64,000 nt of DNA from NCBI RefSeq assembly GCF_008638365.1, contig NZ_VWVU01000004.1, positions 1 to 64,000 on the forward strand, in the 5' to 3' direction. The notes below the pieces were generated by a model. The model was not told the origin of the DNA. It searched no databases and saw only the letters and a list, made by a program, of their open reading frames with translations. Positions 9,262 to 17,887 of the stretch are shown piece by piece. Position 1 is the first letter of the stretch. Each line of letters begins with the position of its first letter. The translations under genes were made by a program, and so were the position numbers. This DNA is from Nocardiopsis quinghaiensis (lineage in GTDB: Bacteria; Actinomycetota; Actinomycetes; Streptosporangiales; Streptosporangiaceae).

Positions 9262-10719
9262 ATGACCACCGTCCCGGACACCACACCGGAGGAACTCGAC
9301 TCCGTCCTGGAACGGGCCGCAGCGGCGGCTCCGTTCCTGGCCGCCCTCGCCCCGGCCGAGCGCGCCCGACTGCTGCGCGCCGTCGCCGACGCCCTGGACT
9401 CCGCCGCCGACGACCTCGTGCCGATCGCGATGGAGGAGGCGCACTACCCGGAGGCGCGCTGCCGCGGTGAGCTGGGCCGCACCACCTTCCAGCTGCGCCT
9501 GTTCGCCGAGGCCCTGGAGGACGGCTCCTACCTGGAGGCGGCCGTGGACCCCGCCGACCCCGACTGGGGCACCCCGCGCCCGGACGTGCGCCGCCTGCTG
9601 GTCCCGCTCGGACCGGTGGTGGTGTTCGGGGCGAGCAACTTCCCGTTCGCCTTCGCCACGGCCGGAGGGGACACCGCCTCCGCCCTGGCCGCCGGATGCC
9701 CGGTGGTCGTCAAGGCCCATCCCGGACACCCCCGGCTGGCCCGGCGCACCACCGAGACCGTGGTCGCCGCGCTCGCCGACGCCGGGGCGCCCGAGGGCGC
9801 CTTCGCCCTGGTCGAGGGGCTGGAGGCCGGTAAGCGTGCGGTCACGCACCCGCTCACCAGGGCCGTCGGCTTCACCGGTTCCATCCCCGGCGGGCGGGCC
9901 CTCTTCGACCTCGCCGCCTCCCGGCCCGACCCCATCCCCTTCTACGGGGAGTTGGGCAGCGTGAACCCGGTGTTCGTCACCCGCGGGGCCGCCGCGGCGC
10001 GCGGCGACGAGATCCTCAGCGGTTACGCGGGATCGGCCGCCATGGGCGCGGGCCAGTTCTGCACCAAGCCCGGGGTGGTGTTCCTGCCCGAGGAGACCAA
10101 GCTCGACGCCCTCGTCGAGGACTTCTCCGCGCGGGCGGCCGCCCCCCTGCTCAACGAGCGGGTCGCCGAGGGCTTCGCCCGGAACCTGGACACCCTGAGC
10201 GGCCACCCGGCCACCGAGGTCCTGGTCCAGGGGAAGCGGACCGGCGACGACTGGACGCCGTCCCTGTTGCGCACTGACCTGGACTCCCTGCTGGAGAACG
10301 CCGACACCCTCCTGGAGGAGTGCTTCGGCCCGGCGACCCTCGTGGTGACCTACGCCGACGAGCGGCGGCTGCTGGAGGCGGCCGGGGTGTTCGGCGGCCA
10401 GCTCACCGTCACCGTGCAGGGCGAGGAGGACGACGAGATCGCGCCCGCTCTGCTGGCCCTGGGCGCGTCCCTGGCCGGACGGGTGCTCTGGAACGGATGG
10501 CCGACCGGGGTGGCGGTCACCTACGCGATGACCCACGGCGGTCCCTACCCCGCGACCACCGCGCCGCTGCACACCTCGGTGGGCACCACCGCGATCCGGC
10601 GCTTCCTGCGCCCGGTCACCTACCAGTCGGTCCCGCAGTCGCTGCTGCCCCCGGAGCTGCGCGACGACAACCCGCTCGGCGTGCCGCGCCGGGTGAACGG
10701 CGGCGCGCCCTCCGTCTGA
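9262..10719 (+). CDS. NADP-type aldehyde dehydrogenase (ketoglutarate-semialdehyde dehydrogenase-like)
   Basis: A 485-residue cytosolic enzyme oxidising an aldehyde to an acid. The catalytic cysteine lies in GAGQFCTKPG (Cys267), the base in FYGELGSVNP (Glu230) and the cofactor lysine in VVVKAHPGHP (Lys151). The layout and the GQFCTKPG motif are typical of the alpha-ketoglutaric semialdehyde dehydrogenase subgroup used in sugar-acid and hydroxyproline breakdown. No other genes of such a pathway are nearby, so the substrate is open. GGAGG lies upstream of the ATG. A perfect hairpin follows the gene. Confidence 0.9.
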   Translation: MTTVPDTTPEELDSVLERAAAAAPFLAALAPAERARLLRAVADALDSAADDLVPIAMEEAHYPEARCRGELGRTTFQLRLFAEALEDGSYLEAAVDPADPDWGTPRPDVRRLLVPLGPVVVFGASNFPFAFATAGGDTASALAAGCPVVVKAHPGHPRLARRTTETVVAALADAGAPEGAFALVEGLEAGKRAVTHPLTRAVGFTGSIPGGRALFDLAASRPDPIPFYGELGSVNPVFVTRGAAAARGDEILSGYAGSAAMGAGQFCTKPGVVFLPEETKLDALVEDFSARAAAPLLNERVAEGFARNLDTLSGHPATEVLVQGKRTGDDWTPSLLRTDLDSLLENADTLLEECFGPATLVVTYADERRLLEAAGVFGGQLTVTVQGEEDDEIAPALLALGASLAGRVLWNGWPTGVAVTYAMTHGGPYPATTAPLHTSVGTTAIRRFLRPVTYQSVPQSLLPPELRDDNPLGVPRRVNGGAPSV

Positions 10720-10726
10720 CCGCCAC

Positions 10727-10760
10727 GGGGCCGGGCGCGCCGGGGCGCGCGCCCGGCCCC
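10727..10760 (+). terminator. strong hairpin after the aldehyde dehydrogenase gene
   Basis: Perfect 14-base-pair GC stem (10727-10740 with 10747-10760) around a six-base loop, starting eight bases after the stop codon. There is no T-run, as is common for actinobacterial terminators. Confidence 0.7.
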
Positions 10761-10871
10761 TCCCCTCCCGGAGGGCTTCCGGCGGGGTTCCGACGGGGCT
10801 TCTGACGGACGGCCGTGAACTTGGCCGGAAACGGCTTTGGGGCGGTGCACGCGCGCGCGTAGCCTCGCGCC

Positions 10872-11930
10872 ATGGACATCCACGCCATCCCCGCCGACGT
10901 CGAGGCCCTCGTCAGGGAGCTGCCCAAGGTCGAACTGCACGTCCACCTAGAGGGCTCGATGCCCGCCGACACCCTGTTCGAGCTGGCACGCAGACACGGG
11001 GTGGAGGACGTCCCCGGCGGCCTGGAGGAGCTCCGGGACTGGTACGCCTTCACCGATTTCCCGCACTTCGTCGAGGTCTACCTGGCCTCGGTGCGGACCC
11101 TGTGCGAGGAGGGGGACTTCGCCCTCCTGGTGTCGGCGGTCGCCGAGCGCCTGGCCGCGCAGAACGTGCGCTACGCCGAGGTTCACGTCAGCCTCTACGC
11201 CCACCTGATGCGCGGGGTGCCCGCCCGCGTGGTCTTCGACGGCATCGAGGAGGCGCGCCGCGCGGCCGAGGCCGAGCACGGAATCCAGCTGCGGTGGATC
11301 CCCGACTTCCCCGCCGACTTCGGGCTGGAGAGCGCAGAGGCGACCGTGGACGCGGTCCTGCGCGAGGCGCCGCCCAGCGTGGTCGGCTTCGGCGTCGGCG
11401 GGGTGGAGACCCCGCTGGAGCAGTACGCCGGGGTGTTCGGCCGGGCCCGCGCCGCCGGACTGGCCAGTCTGCCGCACGCCGGTGAGCACGGCGGCCCGGA
11501 GCGGGTGCGCGAGGCCCTGGACGCCCTCGGCGCCGAGCGCATCGGCCACGGCATCGACTCCATGCGGGACCGGGCCCTGGTCGAACGCCTCGCGGAGGGG
11601 CGGATCCCCGTGGATGTCAGCCCCACCTCCAACCTGCGCACGCGTGCGGTGCCGCGGCTGGAGGACCACCCGCTGCCCCGCATGCTGGAGGCCGGGCTGC
11701 TGGTCACCCTCAACAGCGACGACCCCACCATGTTCGGCACCGACCTGACCAACGAGTACCGCGCCGCCCACCGGCTGGGCCTGGACGCCGCGGACCTGGT
11801 CCGGCTCGCCGCGAACGGCGTGCACGCCTCCTACCTGGGGGTGGCCCGCCGCCACAGGCTGCTGGCCGAGATCGCGGACGTCGCCGCGCGTCACGGGGTC
11901 GCCGCGTCGGGGACCTCCTCGCCGCGGTAG
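10872..11930 (+). CDS. add: adenosine deaminase family protein
   Basis: A 352-residue metal-dependent deaminase. Zinc ligands and catalytic residues are in place: HVHLEGS (His23, His25), PHAGEHGG (His and catalytic Glu), ERIGHGID (His) and NSDDP (Asp pair). Such enzymes convert adenosine to inosine in purine salvage. Close relatives in actinobacteria instead deaminate aminodeoxyfutalosine for menaquinone synthesis, and sequence alone does not separate the two. It stands alone, with its own 150-base upstream region. Confidence 0.85.
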   Translation: MDIHAIPADVEALVRELPKVELHVHLEGSMPADTLFELARRHGVEDVPGGLEELRDWYAFTDFPHFVEVYLASVRTLCEEGDFALLVSAVAERLAAQNVRYAEVHVSLYAHLMRGVPARVVFDGIEEARRAAEAEHGIQLRWIPDFPADFGLESAEATVDAVLREAPPSVVGFGVGGVETPLEQYAGVFGRARAAGLASLPHAGEHGGPERVREALDALGAERIGHGIDSMRDRALVERLAEGRIPVDVSPTSNLRTRAVPRLEDHPLPRMLEAGLLVTLNSDDPTMFGTDLTNEYRAAHRLGLDAADLVRLAANGVHASYLGVARRHRLLAEIADVAARHGVAASGTSSPR

Positions 11931-11963
11931 CGGAGCTCGGAGGAACTCCCCGCGCGGGACCGC

Positions 11964-13091
11964 CTACGCGGGCGAGTCGGTCAGCGGGAGCCCGCACTCG
12001 GTGCGCATGTCCAGCCAGGTCTGCTCGGCCTGCTCGGCCGCGGCGCCCTCGTAGGGAATGGGGACACCGCCCTGGATCTGCGCGGGGGCCCAGTCGGCCT
12101 GGGTCACGCTGCCCTGGTCGAAGGTGAGGGTGAGCACGCCCGTCTCGGCGGTGGGGCCGCTGAAGTTGTAGAAGGCGAAGTTGCTCAGCCCGTAGTGCAC
12201 GTAGGAGTCGCCCATGAACCCGCCCGGGGACAGCACGTGCGCGTGGCCGCCGACGATGGCGGACGCGCCCGCCTCGATCAGCTCCTCGGCGAGGGTGGGC
12301 GCGTGCGGGAGCGGGCAGTGCGCGCCCTCCAGGCCCCAGTGCAGGAAGACCACCACGTTGTCGTGCTCGGCGGCGGCCTCGGAGACCGCGGTGAGCATCC
12401 GCTGCTTCATCTCGCCCTTGGTGGAGGCCATGCCGGGCTTGCCCTCGCCCGCAGTCCAGGCGTCGATGAGGTGGTCGTCCAGGACGTCGGCGGCGCCGAA
12501 CATGGCGACGCTCTGGCCGTTGACCTCGGAGACGTGGGGCCGGTAGGCCTCCTCGATGTCGCGCCCGGCGCCGACCAGCTGGACGGGGGAGGCGTCACCG
12601 TTCTCCAGGGTGTCCGTCAGGCCTTCCACGCCGTAGTCCATGCCGTGGTTGTTGGCGATGGTGGCCACGTCCACACCGGCTGCCTCCAGGGCGTCCAGGG
12701 AGCTCGCGGGCGCACGGAACACGTACTGCTTGCCGGGGGCGGGCGTGCCGCCCTCGGTGACGGCCGTCTCCAGGTTGACCATGGCCAGGTCGGCGGCCGA
12801 GAGCTGCTCGGAGATCGGGCCGAGCGCGGTCTGGGGGTCGGCCAGACGCGGTTCGAGGACGCCCTCGAACATCACGTCGCCGCCGAAGGCGACGGTGAAG
12901 GGCTCACCGGCCGGTTTGGGGTCGGTGCTGGGCGACGCCGGGGTGGTGGCCTCGTCGCTGGGAGCGGCCGCGCCCTCGTTCTGGTCCGAGGCCTCCTCGC
13001 CCGAGGAACAGGCGGCGAGGAGGAGTATGAGGGCCGCGACGCTGACCGAGAGCGTCGTACGGGTGCGGGGACGCGTGGATACAGGGTGCAT
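11964..13091 (-). CDS. CapA-family lipoprotein
   Basis: A 375-residue exported protein. The signal peptide ends in the lipobox LLAAC (Cys28), followed by an acidic Ser/Thr/Pro-rich linker. The CapA metallophosphatase-like domain starts at [13 protein letters not shown] and includes [23 protein letters not shown] and GGHAHVLSP. CapA proteins take part in poly-gamma-glutamate synthesis, but single lipoprotein homologues without capB/capC, as here, have no settled role. The ATG at 13089-13091 is chosen because it starts the signal peptide. An imperfect palindrome lies about 40 bases upstream. Confidence 0.88.
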   Translation of the reverse strand: MHPVSTRPRTRTTLSVSVAALILLLAACSSGEEASDQNEGAAAPSDEATTPASPSTDPKPAGEPFTVAFGGDVMFEGVLEPRLADPQTALGPISEQLSAADLAMVNLETAVTEGGTPAPGKQYVFRAPASSLDALEAAGVDVATIANNHGMDYGVEGLTDTLENGDASPVQLVGAGRDIEEAYRPHVSEVNGQSVAMFGAADVLDDHLIDAWTAGEGKPGMASTKGEMKQRMLTAVSEAAAEHDNVVVFLHWGLEGAHCPLPHAPTLAEELIEAGASAIVGGHAHVLSPGGFMGDSYVHYGLSNFAFYNFSGPTAETGVLTLTFDQGSVTQADWAPAQIQGGVPIPYEGAAAEQAEQTWLDMRTECGLPLTDSPA

Positions 13092-13132
13092 GCATGCTCC
13101 AGTAGGGCGGGGGAAACGGGGGGCATGTCCTG

Positions 13133-13153
13133 GTGTGAGGACGCATGTCACAC
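13133..13153. promoter_or_regulatory. inverted repeat upstream of the CapA gene
   Basis: GTGTGA and TCACAC flank nine bases. It sits 42-62 bases upstream of the CapA start codon, where an operator would act. The binding protein is unknown; the spacing is wrong for a classical CRP site. Its core GACGCATGTCA recurs in a palindrome upstream of the DedA gene at 32869-32886. Confidence 0.35.
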
Positions 13154-13503
13154 GTTTCCGGTTGGCCGTCGTGACTGGATGGATGCCGAAGGGCATCCTG
13201 AGCCGTCACCGGGAATGGACGCGGGCGTTCGATGTGGTGTCGAGCAGTCCGGGCACCGGGTCTCGGCACCGACGGCGCGTCGGCCGGGACGGTCCGCCGG
13301 GCCTGGCGGGGGACGGCTCGCCGGGTCCAGGGTACGCGCACATGACCAGCGCTTTTGCTGCCTTTGGTATGGGCGGTGATGCGTGTGGTGTGGGTGAATG
13401 CCCGTGGTTGGGGGGTCCATATGGGCGGCAAGCGGGGCCGCGCAGACTGGGGCGACCCGTTTTCTTGAGCCATTCCAATCTTTTTCCTGTGCCGCTGTGC
13501 GGC
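13154..13503. other. intergenic region before the catalase remnant
   Basis: About 350 bases with no recognisable gene. The stretch 13390-13500 is AT-richer and includes CATTCCAATCTTTTTCC. Upstream parts of the decayed catalase may once have been here, but no residual similarity could be read. Confidence 0.35.
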
Positions 13504-13913
13504 ATGGGCGACGCCGCCGGCCTCCGCCCGGACGCGCACCGCCGCGACCTGTGGCAGGCCATCGAGCGGGGCGAGCACCCGGGCTGGACCGTCGACGTCC
13601 AGGTCATGCCCTTCGAGGACGCCGCCGGCTAAAGGTTCACCCGTTCGACCCCACCAAGGTGTGGCCGCACGAGGACCACCCGGAGATCACCATCGGCCGG
13701 TTCGTCCCCAACAGGAACCCGCGGAACCACTTCGCCGAGACCGAGCAGGCCGCCTTCGAGCCCTCCCACCTGGTCCCCGGTGTCGCGATGAGCCCGGACA
13801 AGGGCTCGGAGTACCACGTCGCCGGTGAGACCGTGCGCTCGGCGTACGAGCTCCACAAGTCTGACCCGGCCGGGGTCTTCGTTTCTCGGGCCTTAATCGT
13901 ATTTCAGGCATAA
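13504..13913 (+). pseudogene. decayed haem catalase fragment
   Basis: Two reading frames together spell the middle and end of a clade-type haem catalase. In the first frame: [17 protein letters not shown] and [12 protein letters not shown], then a stop at 13630. The second frame continues with [21 protein letters not shown]-type [20 protein letters not shown] and [11 protein letters not shown]. One missing base at about 13631 (GGCTAAAGG where GGCTACAAGG is expected) explains the frame change. The N-terminal half with the catalytic histidine is absent. After SPDK the text jumps to what looks like the extreme C-terminus ([12 protein letters not shown]). It is therefore truncated, internally deleted and frameshifted. 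Confidence 0.8.
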
Positions 13914-13928
13914 AGGACGTTCTCCGCA

Positions 13929-14048
13929 TGAAGGGAAAGTCCGACATCGAGTTCACAGTGCTCGACGAAGGCAGCGAAGTGAATATACGAACCTGCTTCG
14001 TTGGTTCGTTTGGCTGGTTTACCCGGAAAAATTTCTTTTCGCTTTGAC
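13929..14048 (+). CDS. possible 39-residue ORF in an AT-rich stretch
   Basis: ATG-initiated frame beginning MKGKSDIEFTVLDEGSEVN and ending NFFSL. Base composition is much less GC-rich than the neighbours, and there is no clear ribosome site. No family was recognised. It may be a remnant of transferred DNA or not a gene at all. Confidence 0.2.
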
Positions 14049-14418
14049 ACCTTGGGTGTTGATTCAGTTGCCGTGTGTTGCTTGTGTCACTCCTGTGAGC
14101 TGTGCTCATCTCAATATGTGCATGTATGGTAACCAAGAGTATTTGCAGCGGAGAAGGGCATTTTCCGAAAACGCATGCGAACCTCCAGTGGCTTGCTAAC
14201 GTTCGGTCCGTTGGCGGTTCCACGGAACGTACTTCGAACCGGAACGCGACTCCACACACGCGGGTCACCCCGCCGTTGCACCGTTTTCTCCGGTGACGGA
14301 CCCGCCCCGCCCGTGGTCCACGGGGCCGCGTCCACTGACGCGGGCACCGGTCCGCCACGGCACAGCGTCACAACCGACGCGATCCCCAGGCTGTATCCGC
14401 GAAAGGTCACATCCGCAC
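14049..14418. other. long leader/promoter region of the chaplin gene
   Basis: 370 bases. The first 120 are relatively AT-rich (for example CTCAATATGTGCATGTATGG) and are a likely promoter location; the remainder is a GC-rich probable 5' leader. Long leaders are common for developmental surface-protein genes. No riboswitch class was recognised. Confidence 0.35.
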
Positions 14419-15465
14419 ATGCGCAACACACTCCGTTACTCCTTCGCCACCGTCATGACGGCGGGGCTGGTCGTCTCCCCCGTCGCGGCGGCCTTCGCCG
14501 ACACCTCCACCGACGGCTCCGGCGGCATCGGCAGCGGAAACCAGGTCGTGGTGCCCGTGGACGTCGAGGCCGACCTGTGCGGCAACTCGATCGCCGTCCT
14601 CGGCATCTCCAAGGCCACGTGCACGCAGGTCTCGGAGGTCCTCTACGAGGCCAGCGGCAAGGGCGACACCACCACCGACGGTTCGGGTGGTGTGGCCAGC
14701 GGGAACCAGATCATCGTTCCCGTGGACGCCGCCATCGACGCCTGCGGCAACGCGGCCTCCGTCGGCGGTATCTCCAAGTCCGAGTGCGTCGAGGTGGTCG
14801 AGGCCCTGGAGAAGGAGAGCGCCGACGAGCCCAGGACCACCACCGACGGTTCGGGTGGTGTGGCCAGCGGGAACCAGATCATCGTTCCCGTGGACGCCGC
14901 CATCAACGTCTGCGGCAACTCGGTGGCCATCCTGGGCGGCTCCAGCTCCAAGTGCACCACCATCATCAACGTCATCCAGGGCTCCTCCGAGAACGAGGGC
15001 GGTGACGTCTCCACCGACGGCTCCGGCGGTATCGGCAGCGGGAACCAGGTCGTGGTCCCGGTCGACGCGGCCGTCGACATCTGCGGCAACGCCGTGTCCG
15101 TGCTCGGCCTGTCCGAGGCCTCCTGCCTGGAGGTCATCTCCGAGGAGGAGAAGCCGGAGGAGGAGAACCCCGAGGAGCCCGAGGAGCCCGGGGAGGAGAA
15201 CCCCGAGGAGCCCGAGGAGCCCGGGGAGGAGAACCCCGAGGAGCCCGAGAAGCCGGAGGAGGAGAAGCCCGAGGAGGACGACTCCAGCACCGAGGGCGAC
15301 AAGTCCTCCCCCGAGCCGCAGGCCGACGAGCAGCTCGCCGTGACCGGTGGCGCCCTGACCGGTCTGGTCGCAGCCGGGATCGCCGCGGTCGGCGCCGGCG
15401 GCGCGGGCCTGTACTTCGCCCGCAAGCGCAAGGCCGCCGCCGCGGCGGCGGGCGACGAGGAGTAG
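14419..15465 (+). CDS. four-domain chaplin-like surface protein with sortase anchor
   Basis: A 348-residue secreted protein. A signal peptide of about 28 residues is followed by four chaplin-type domains at about 31-70, 87-125, 143-181 and 200-238. Each has TDGSGG, (I/V)xSGNQ, VPVD and a CGN, with two cysteines exactly 14 residues apart (54/68, 109/123, 165/179, 222/236). A Glu/Pro-rich spacer (242-300) contains tandem EENPEEPEEPG units. The C-terminus is a cell-wall sorting signal: LAVTG (306-310), a hydrophobic helix and RKRK. Chaplins assemble into amyloid-like fibrils that let aerial hyphae leave the water surface. Known long Streptomyces chaplins carry two such domains and a sortase motif; four is unusual. 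No other chaplin or sortase gene is in the window. Confidence 0.88.
   Translation: MRNTLRYSFATVMTAGLVVSPVAAAFADTSTDGSGGIGSGNQVVVPVDVEADLCGNSIAVLGISKATCTQVSEVLYEASGKGDTTTDGSGGVASGNQIIVPVDAAIDACGNAASVGGISKSECVEVVEALEKESADEPRTTTDGSGGVASGNQIIVPVDAAINVCGNSVAILGGSSSKCTTIINVIQGSSENEGGDVSTDGSGGIGSGNQVVVPVDAAVDICGNAVSVLGLSEASCLEVISEEEKPEEENPEEPEEPGEENPEEPEEPGEENPEEPEKPEEEKPEEDDSSTEGDKSSPEPQADEQLAVTGGALTGLVAAGIAAVGAGGAGLYFARKRKAAAAAAGDEE
14668..14904 (+). repeat. 69-bp perfect direct repeat inside the chaplin gene
   Basis: Positions 14668-14736 and 14836-14904 are identical over 69 bases and encode the N-terminal half of chaplin domains 2 and 3. Domains 1 and 4 differ from these by many silent changes. 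This points to recent duplication or gene conversion of the inner pair. Confidence 0.9.
15160..15249 (+). repeat. 33-bp tandem repeat encoding the Glu/Pro spacer
   Basis: Two complete 33-base units (15160-15192, 15193-15225) and most of a third encode EENPEEPEEPG. Unit number can be expected to vary between strains and would set the reach of the protein from the cell wall. Confidence 0.85.
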
Positions 15466-15489
15466 CGGCAGGGGTTCCCCCGGATCCAC

Positions 15490-15516
15490 GCGGGGCCGCC
15501 GGACCGGCGGCCCCGC
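15490..15516 (+). terminator. hairpin after the chaplin gene
   Basis: Perfect 11-base-pair stem (15490-15500 with 15506-15516) and a five-base loop, 24 bases after the stop codon. GC-rich, without a T-run. Confidence 0.65.
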
Positions 15517-15593
15517 ACGTGTGCGCGGGGGGCTTCGCCCGCATGGGAAGGGGCGGTGCGAGGTGGCCGGAATCGTCTCCTAACCTCGAAGAC

Positions 15594-16418
15594 GTGCTCA
15601 AAGTCCTGTTCTCGCAACGCATGCTGGCCTTCCACGCGCTGGTGCTGGTGATCGTGCCCAGCTTCGTCTGGCTGGGCTTTTGGCAGCTGGACCGGTGGGA
15701 ACAGCGCAGCGCGTCGGTCGACCTGCAACAGGGCAACCTCGCCGCCGACCCCGTGCCGGTCGCCGAACTGACGGGTGTCGGCGAGGACGTCGACCCCGCC
15801 GACCGGTGGCGCACCGTCGAGGCCACCGGTACCTGGGACACCGGACACGAGCTTCTGCTGCGCAACCGCGACGGGTCCGGGGGAGTGGGCTTCCACGTGC
15901 TGACTCCGCTGGTCACCGGGGAGGGGCCCGCCGTCCTGGTCAACCGCGGGTGGGTCGAGCGCGGCGAGACCGCCCTCGACCAGCCCGAGGTGCCGCCCGC
16001 GCCCGAGGGCACCGTGGAGGTGGCCGGACGCATCCACTACTCCGAGACCGAGGAGAACACCGGGCTGAGCAACCGCGACGGCCTGCCCGAGGGGCAGATC
16101 ATGATGGTCGACGTGGACATGATCGCCGATGGGCTGCCGTATCCGGTCTACGGCGGGTACGTCGATCTCACCGGCCAGGAACCGGTGCCGGACGCGGCGC
16201 CCGAGCCGGTCGCCGTGCACGAGACGGACTCCGGCATGAGCCTGTCCTACGCCGTGCAGTGGTGGGTGTTCACCCTCGTGGCCATCGGCGGGTGGGTCTT
16301 CCTCGTCCGCCGCGAGATCAGTGACGCCCGTGAGGCCGCCGCCGGACCGGAGGCGGCCGGGGACACGGGGGACACCGGGGACACGGTGAGGTCCGAGAAC
16401 ACCGAGAAAACGGTCTAG
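15594..16418 (+). CDS. SURF1 family protein (copy 1)
   Basis: A 274-residue membrane protein of the SURF1/Shy1 family, which helps assemble or insert haem in cytochrome c oxidase. One helix lies near the N-terminus (FHALVLVIVPSFVWLGFWQL), and the typical core GFHVLTPLVTG...VLVNRGWV follows. A second helix lies near the C-terminus (WWVFTLVAIGGWVFLV), with an acidic tail after it. The GTG at 15594 starts just before the first helix, but it lacks a good ribosome site and an upstream ATG at 15543 is possible. A second SURF1 gene lies at 62985-63767. The methyltransferase gene follows 10 bases later, so they are probably co-transcribed. Confidence 0.85.
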   Translation: MLKVLFSQRMLAFHALVLVIVPSFVWLGFWQLDRWEQRSASVDLQQGNLAADPVPVAELTGVGEDVDPADRWRTVEATGTWDTGHELLLRNRDGSGGVGFHVLTPLVTGEGPAVLVNRGWVERGETALDQPEVPPAPEGTVEVAGRIHYSETEENTGLSNRDGLPEGQIMMVDVDMIADGLPYPVYGGYVDLTGQEPVPDAAPEPVAVHETDSGMSLSYAVQWWVFTLVAIGGWVFLVRREISDAREAAAGPEAAGDTGDTGDTVRSENTEKTV

Positions 16419-16428
16419 GGGCGGGGCG

Positions 16429-17280
16429 ATGCACGACGAGGACGGCTATCCGGACCCCGGGCGCGTCGAGCGCCGGGCAGTGGACGCCCGGGAGAGCGCC
16501 CGCGCCGGGCGTGTGTGGTGGGACGGCGCCGCCGACGCCTACCAGGCCGAGCACGGCGCCTTCCTCGGCGACGCCGAGTTCGTGTGGTGCCCGGAGGGGT
16601 TGACCGAGGCCGGGGCGCGGCTGCTCGGGGAACCGGAGGGGCTCCGGCGGTCCCGGGTCCTGGAGGTCGGCTGCGGCGCGGGCCAGTGCGGCCGGTGGCT
16701 GCGCGCTCAGGGGGTGGGCGAGGTGGTGGCCTTCGACCTGTCGTATCGCCAGCTCCAGCACTCACGCCGGATCGATGAGCAGACCGGGCACACACTGCCC
16801 ACCGTGCAGGCCGACGCCCAGCGGCTCCCGTTCGCCGACGCCTCCTTCGACGTGGTGTTCTCGTCGTTCGGGGCCTTTCCCTTCGTTCCCTCCGCCGACG
16901 ACGCCCTGGCCGAGGCCGCGCGGGTGCTGCGTCCGGGAGGACGGCTGGTGTTCTCGGTGACGCATCCGATCCGGTGGGGTTTCCCGGACGACCCGAGCGA
17001 GCACGGGCTCACCGCGCACCAGTCCTACTTCGACCGCCGCGCCTACGTGGAGGAGGACGACGACGGCGAAGCGGTCTACGTGGAGCACCACCACACGGTG
17101 GGCGACTGGGTGCGCGGGATCGCCCGTGCGGGCCTGGTGCTGCGGGACGTGGTCGAGCCGGAGTGGCCCGAGGGGCTGGACCGGGTGTGGGGCGGCTGGG
17201 GACCGGTGCGCGGCCGGGTGCTCCCCGGCACCGCGATCTTCTCGGCGGACAAGGGGGCGGCCCCGCCGGAGGCGGGCTGA
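16429..17280 (+). CDS. class I SAM-dependent methyltransferase
   Basis: A 283-residue enzyme with the SAM-binding fold: motif I VLEVGCGAGQCGRWL (about 82-96), the acidic end of strand 2 in VVAFDLS, motif LPFADASFDVVFSSFGAFPF and LRPGGRLVFSVTHP. The substrate is unknown. It starts 10 bases after the SURF1 stop with a GGGGCG-type site, so it is likely in that operon. Nothing nearby identifies a small-molecule pathway. Confidence 0.85.
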   Translation: MHDEDGYPDPGRVERRAVDARESARAGRVWWDGAADAYQAEHGAFLGDAEFVWCPEGLTEAGARLLGEPEGLRRSRVLEVGCGAGQCGRWLRAQGVGEVVAFDLSYRQLQHSRRIDEQTGHTLPTVQADAQRLPFADASFDVVFSSFGAFPFVPSADDALAEAARVLRPGGRLVFSVTHPIRWGFPDDPSEHGLTAHQSYFDRRAYVEEDDDGEAVYVEHHHTVGDWVRGIARAGLVLRDVVEPEWPEGLDRVWGGWGPVRGRVLPGTAIFSADKGAAPPEAG

Positions 17281-17382
17281 CCGGACCCGTCGGATGCCCT
17301 CCGCCGTGTCTGTTCGGGAGCGTCCGACCGGGTATAGCGGGTCAGGCGCCGCATCGGCGCACCGAGCGAAGGAGCCTCCAGC

Positions 17383-17838
17383 GTGGCCGACGTCCGTGTC
17401 CGAACCGCCCTCCCCTCCGACCATCCGCGCGTCGTGGCGGTCTGCGACGAGTGGTGGGAGCGCCCCGTGTCGCACATCCTCCCCCGGCTCTTCCTGGACC
17501 ACTTCCACTCCACCAGCCTCATCGCCGAGGCGGAGGGGGACCTGGCGGGCTTCCTCGTCGGCTTCCCCTCGCCGTCCGTGTCCGGGGAGGCCTACGTGCA
17601 CTTCGCGGGGGTGGCTCCGGAGTACCGCGGAACAGGGCTGGCGGGCCGGTTGTACGACCGTTTCACCGAGGGGGCGCGGGCCGAGGGGCGCACGGTGGTC
17701 CGGGCGGTCACGTCACCGGCCAACGAGCGCTCGATCGCCTTCCACCGCTCCTACGGATTCGAGGTCACCGGACCGCACACCGACTACGACGGCCCGGGGG
17801 TGGACCGGACGGTCTTCACGCTGCGCCTCGGAGAGTGA
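17383..17838 (+). CDS. GNAT-family N-acetyltransferase
   Basis: A 151-residue acetyltransferase. The acetyl-CoA site is visible as VAPEYRGTGLAGRLYDRF (Q/RxxGxG/A), followed by ANERSIAFHRSYGFEVTG, the usual late motif. It starts with GTG at 17383 after AAGGAG. The substrate is unknown. It is followed 49 bases later by the smr gene in the same direction. Confidence 0.85.
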   Translation: MADVRVRTALPSDHPRVVAVCDEWWERPVSHILPRLFLDHFHSTSLIAEAEGDLAGFLVGFPSPSVSGEAYVHFAGVAPEYRGTGLAGRLYDRFTEGARAEGRTVVRAVTSPANERSIAFHRSYGFEVTGPHTDYDGPGVDRTVFTLRLGE

Positions 17839-17887
17839 GTCCCGGGCCCCGCGTATGATCCGGGCTATCGGACGCGGAGGAGGCACG

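Noticed and set aside
13133..13153. Reading the inverted repeat as a CRP site
   Set aside because: The half-sites are separated by nine bases instead of six, so it was left as an unassigned palindrome.
13504..13632. Treating the catalase frameshift as only a sequencing error
   Set aside because: Even with the base restored the N-terminal half and a central part are missing, so it is still a pseudogene.
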